Assembly (NCBI GenBank): GCA_946478635.1
Contig: CAMLCX010000218.1
Coordinates: forward strand, 1-7,724
DNA from: an uncultured Pseudomonadota bacterium
GTDB lineage: Bacteria; Desulfobacterota_B; Binatia; UBA9968
Reading direction: 5' to 3'
Length of the DNA: 7,724 bases
The translations under genes and the position numbers were made by a program. Of the stretch, positions 7,156 through 7,724 are shown in pieces (positions within the stretch are counted from its first letter, which is position 1; each line of letters begins with the position of its first letter). The notes under the pieces were generated by a model that worked only from the letters and a program-made list of their open reading frames with translations, searched no databases and was not told the DNA's origin.

Positions 7156-7724
7156 TTGAATAAGTTAAAGACAAAAAAGACCAAGTTGTGGGGAGGGCGC
7201 TTTTCCGGCGGAACGGCGCCGTCGGTCGAAGCCTTTACCGCCTCCATCGATATCGACGCGCGGCTCTATCGCCACGACATCCGCGGCAGCATCGCGCACG
7301 CCACGATGCTCGCCAAGCAGCGCATTATCCCCGCGGCGGATGCGCGCAAGATTGTGCGCGGGCTTGAAGCCATCGAACGTGAAATCGACAACGGCAAATT
7401 CAACTTTTCTCAAGCGGACGAAGATATTCACATGAATATCGAGCGGCGCTTAACCGAACTCATTGGACCAGCGGGCGGCAAGTTGCATACGGCGCGGAGC
7501 CGCAACGATCAAGTCGCGCTCGATATGCGTTTGTATCTCCGCGATGAGGTGGAAAACATCCTTGCCGGTTTGCAGGCTCTGCGACGCGCGCTCGTCACTT
7601 CGGCAAAAAAAAATCTCGACGTGATCATGCCAGGCTACACGCACCTGCAGCGGGCCCAGCCGGTGCTTCTGGCACATCATTTACTCGCGTACGTCGACAT
7701 GCTTGGTCGAGATAGCGAGCGTTT
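7156..7724 (+). CDS. argH: Argininosuccinate lyase ArgH (5' part, runs off the window)
   Basis: ArgH splits argininosuccinate into arginine and fumarate, the last step of the pathway. The visible 189 residues cover the N-terminal domain and part of the central helical domain. Motifs are [10 protein letters not shown] (11-20), [13 protein letters not shown] (87-99), [16 protein letters not shown] (111-126) and [12 protein letters not shown] (158-169), with His163 as the expected active-site histidine. The signature loop GSSxMPxKxN would lie beyond the window. There is no ATG. TTG 7156 gives [16 protein letters not shown], a typical short basic leader, and an in-frame stop at 7144-7146 limits other choices; TTG 7186 directly before WGGRF is an alternative. 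The Shine-Dalgarno is weak (GAAG, 7139-7142). A 9-A run lies at 7605-7613. A repeat-filled gap of 243 bases separates it from argG. Confidence 0.95.
   Translation, partial: MNKLKTKKTKLWGGRFSGGTAPSVEAFTASIDIDARLYRHDIRGSIAHATMLAKQRIIPAADARKIVRGLEAIEREIDNGKFNFSQADEDIHMNIERRLTELIGPAGGKLHTARSRNDQVALDMRLYLRDEVENILAGLQALRRALVTSAKKNLDVIMPGYTHLQRAQPVLLAHHLLAYVDMLGRDSER

Noticed and set aside
6953..7159. 68-codon forward frame between argG and argH (TTKDTKTTKE-type protein)
   Set aside because: It is a direct translation of the nonamer repeat, starts at GTG without a ribosome binding site and overlaps the argH start.

Overview
The window carries a conserved bacterial housekeeping block, all on the + strand: hslV, hslU, argB, argD, argF, argG and the 5' part of argH. 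HslVU (ClpQY) is a cytoplasmic ATP-dependent protease. The arg genes encode the N-acetylglutamate kinase and acetylornithine aminotransferase steps, then ornithine carbamoyltransferase, argininosuccinate synthase and argininosuccinate lyase. argC, argJ and argA are not in the window. To my knowledge the order hslV-hslU-argB-argD-argF-argG-argH resembles Geobacter-like Deltaproteobacteria (Desulfobacterota). Together with the GC-rich coding sequence and numerous short intergenic repeats, this suggests an uncultured deltaproteobacterium-like or related soil or sediment lineage. That placement is inference.

Layout: 1-135 holds a possible tail of an upstream gene, a weak promoter candidate and a short A-rich repeat that runs up to the hslV start. 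hslV is 136-666. 667-1103 is an unusually long gap between hslV and hslU and contains two inverted-repeat structures: a ~248-bp imperfect palindrome starting in the hslV stop codon (664-911) and an octamer-based palindrome (971-1052). hslU is 1104-2492, followed four bases later by a second copy of the octamer palindrome (2497-2579). argB (2642-3526) overlaps argD (3526-4716) by one base. argF (4735-5700) and argG (5713-6912) follow with tiny gaps. 6913-7155 holds a third type of inverted short-period repeat. argH starts at a TTG (7156) and runs off the window.

The genes themselves look intact and ordinary, with the expected catalytic motifs. I found no new enzymatic, defence or mobile system. 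The noteworthy signal is in the gaps: several different short-period or palindromic repeat families sit at gene borders of this otherwise compact operon. One supplies or abuts the hslV stop, one pair brackets hslU as direct copies, and one appears to have been translated into an extra C-terminal tail on ArgF.
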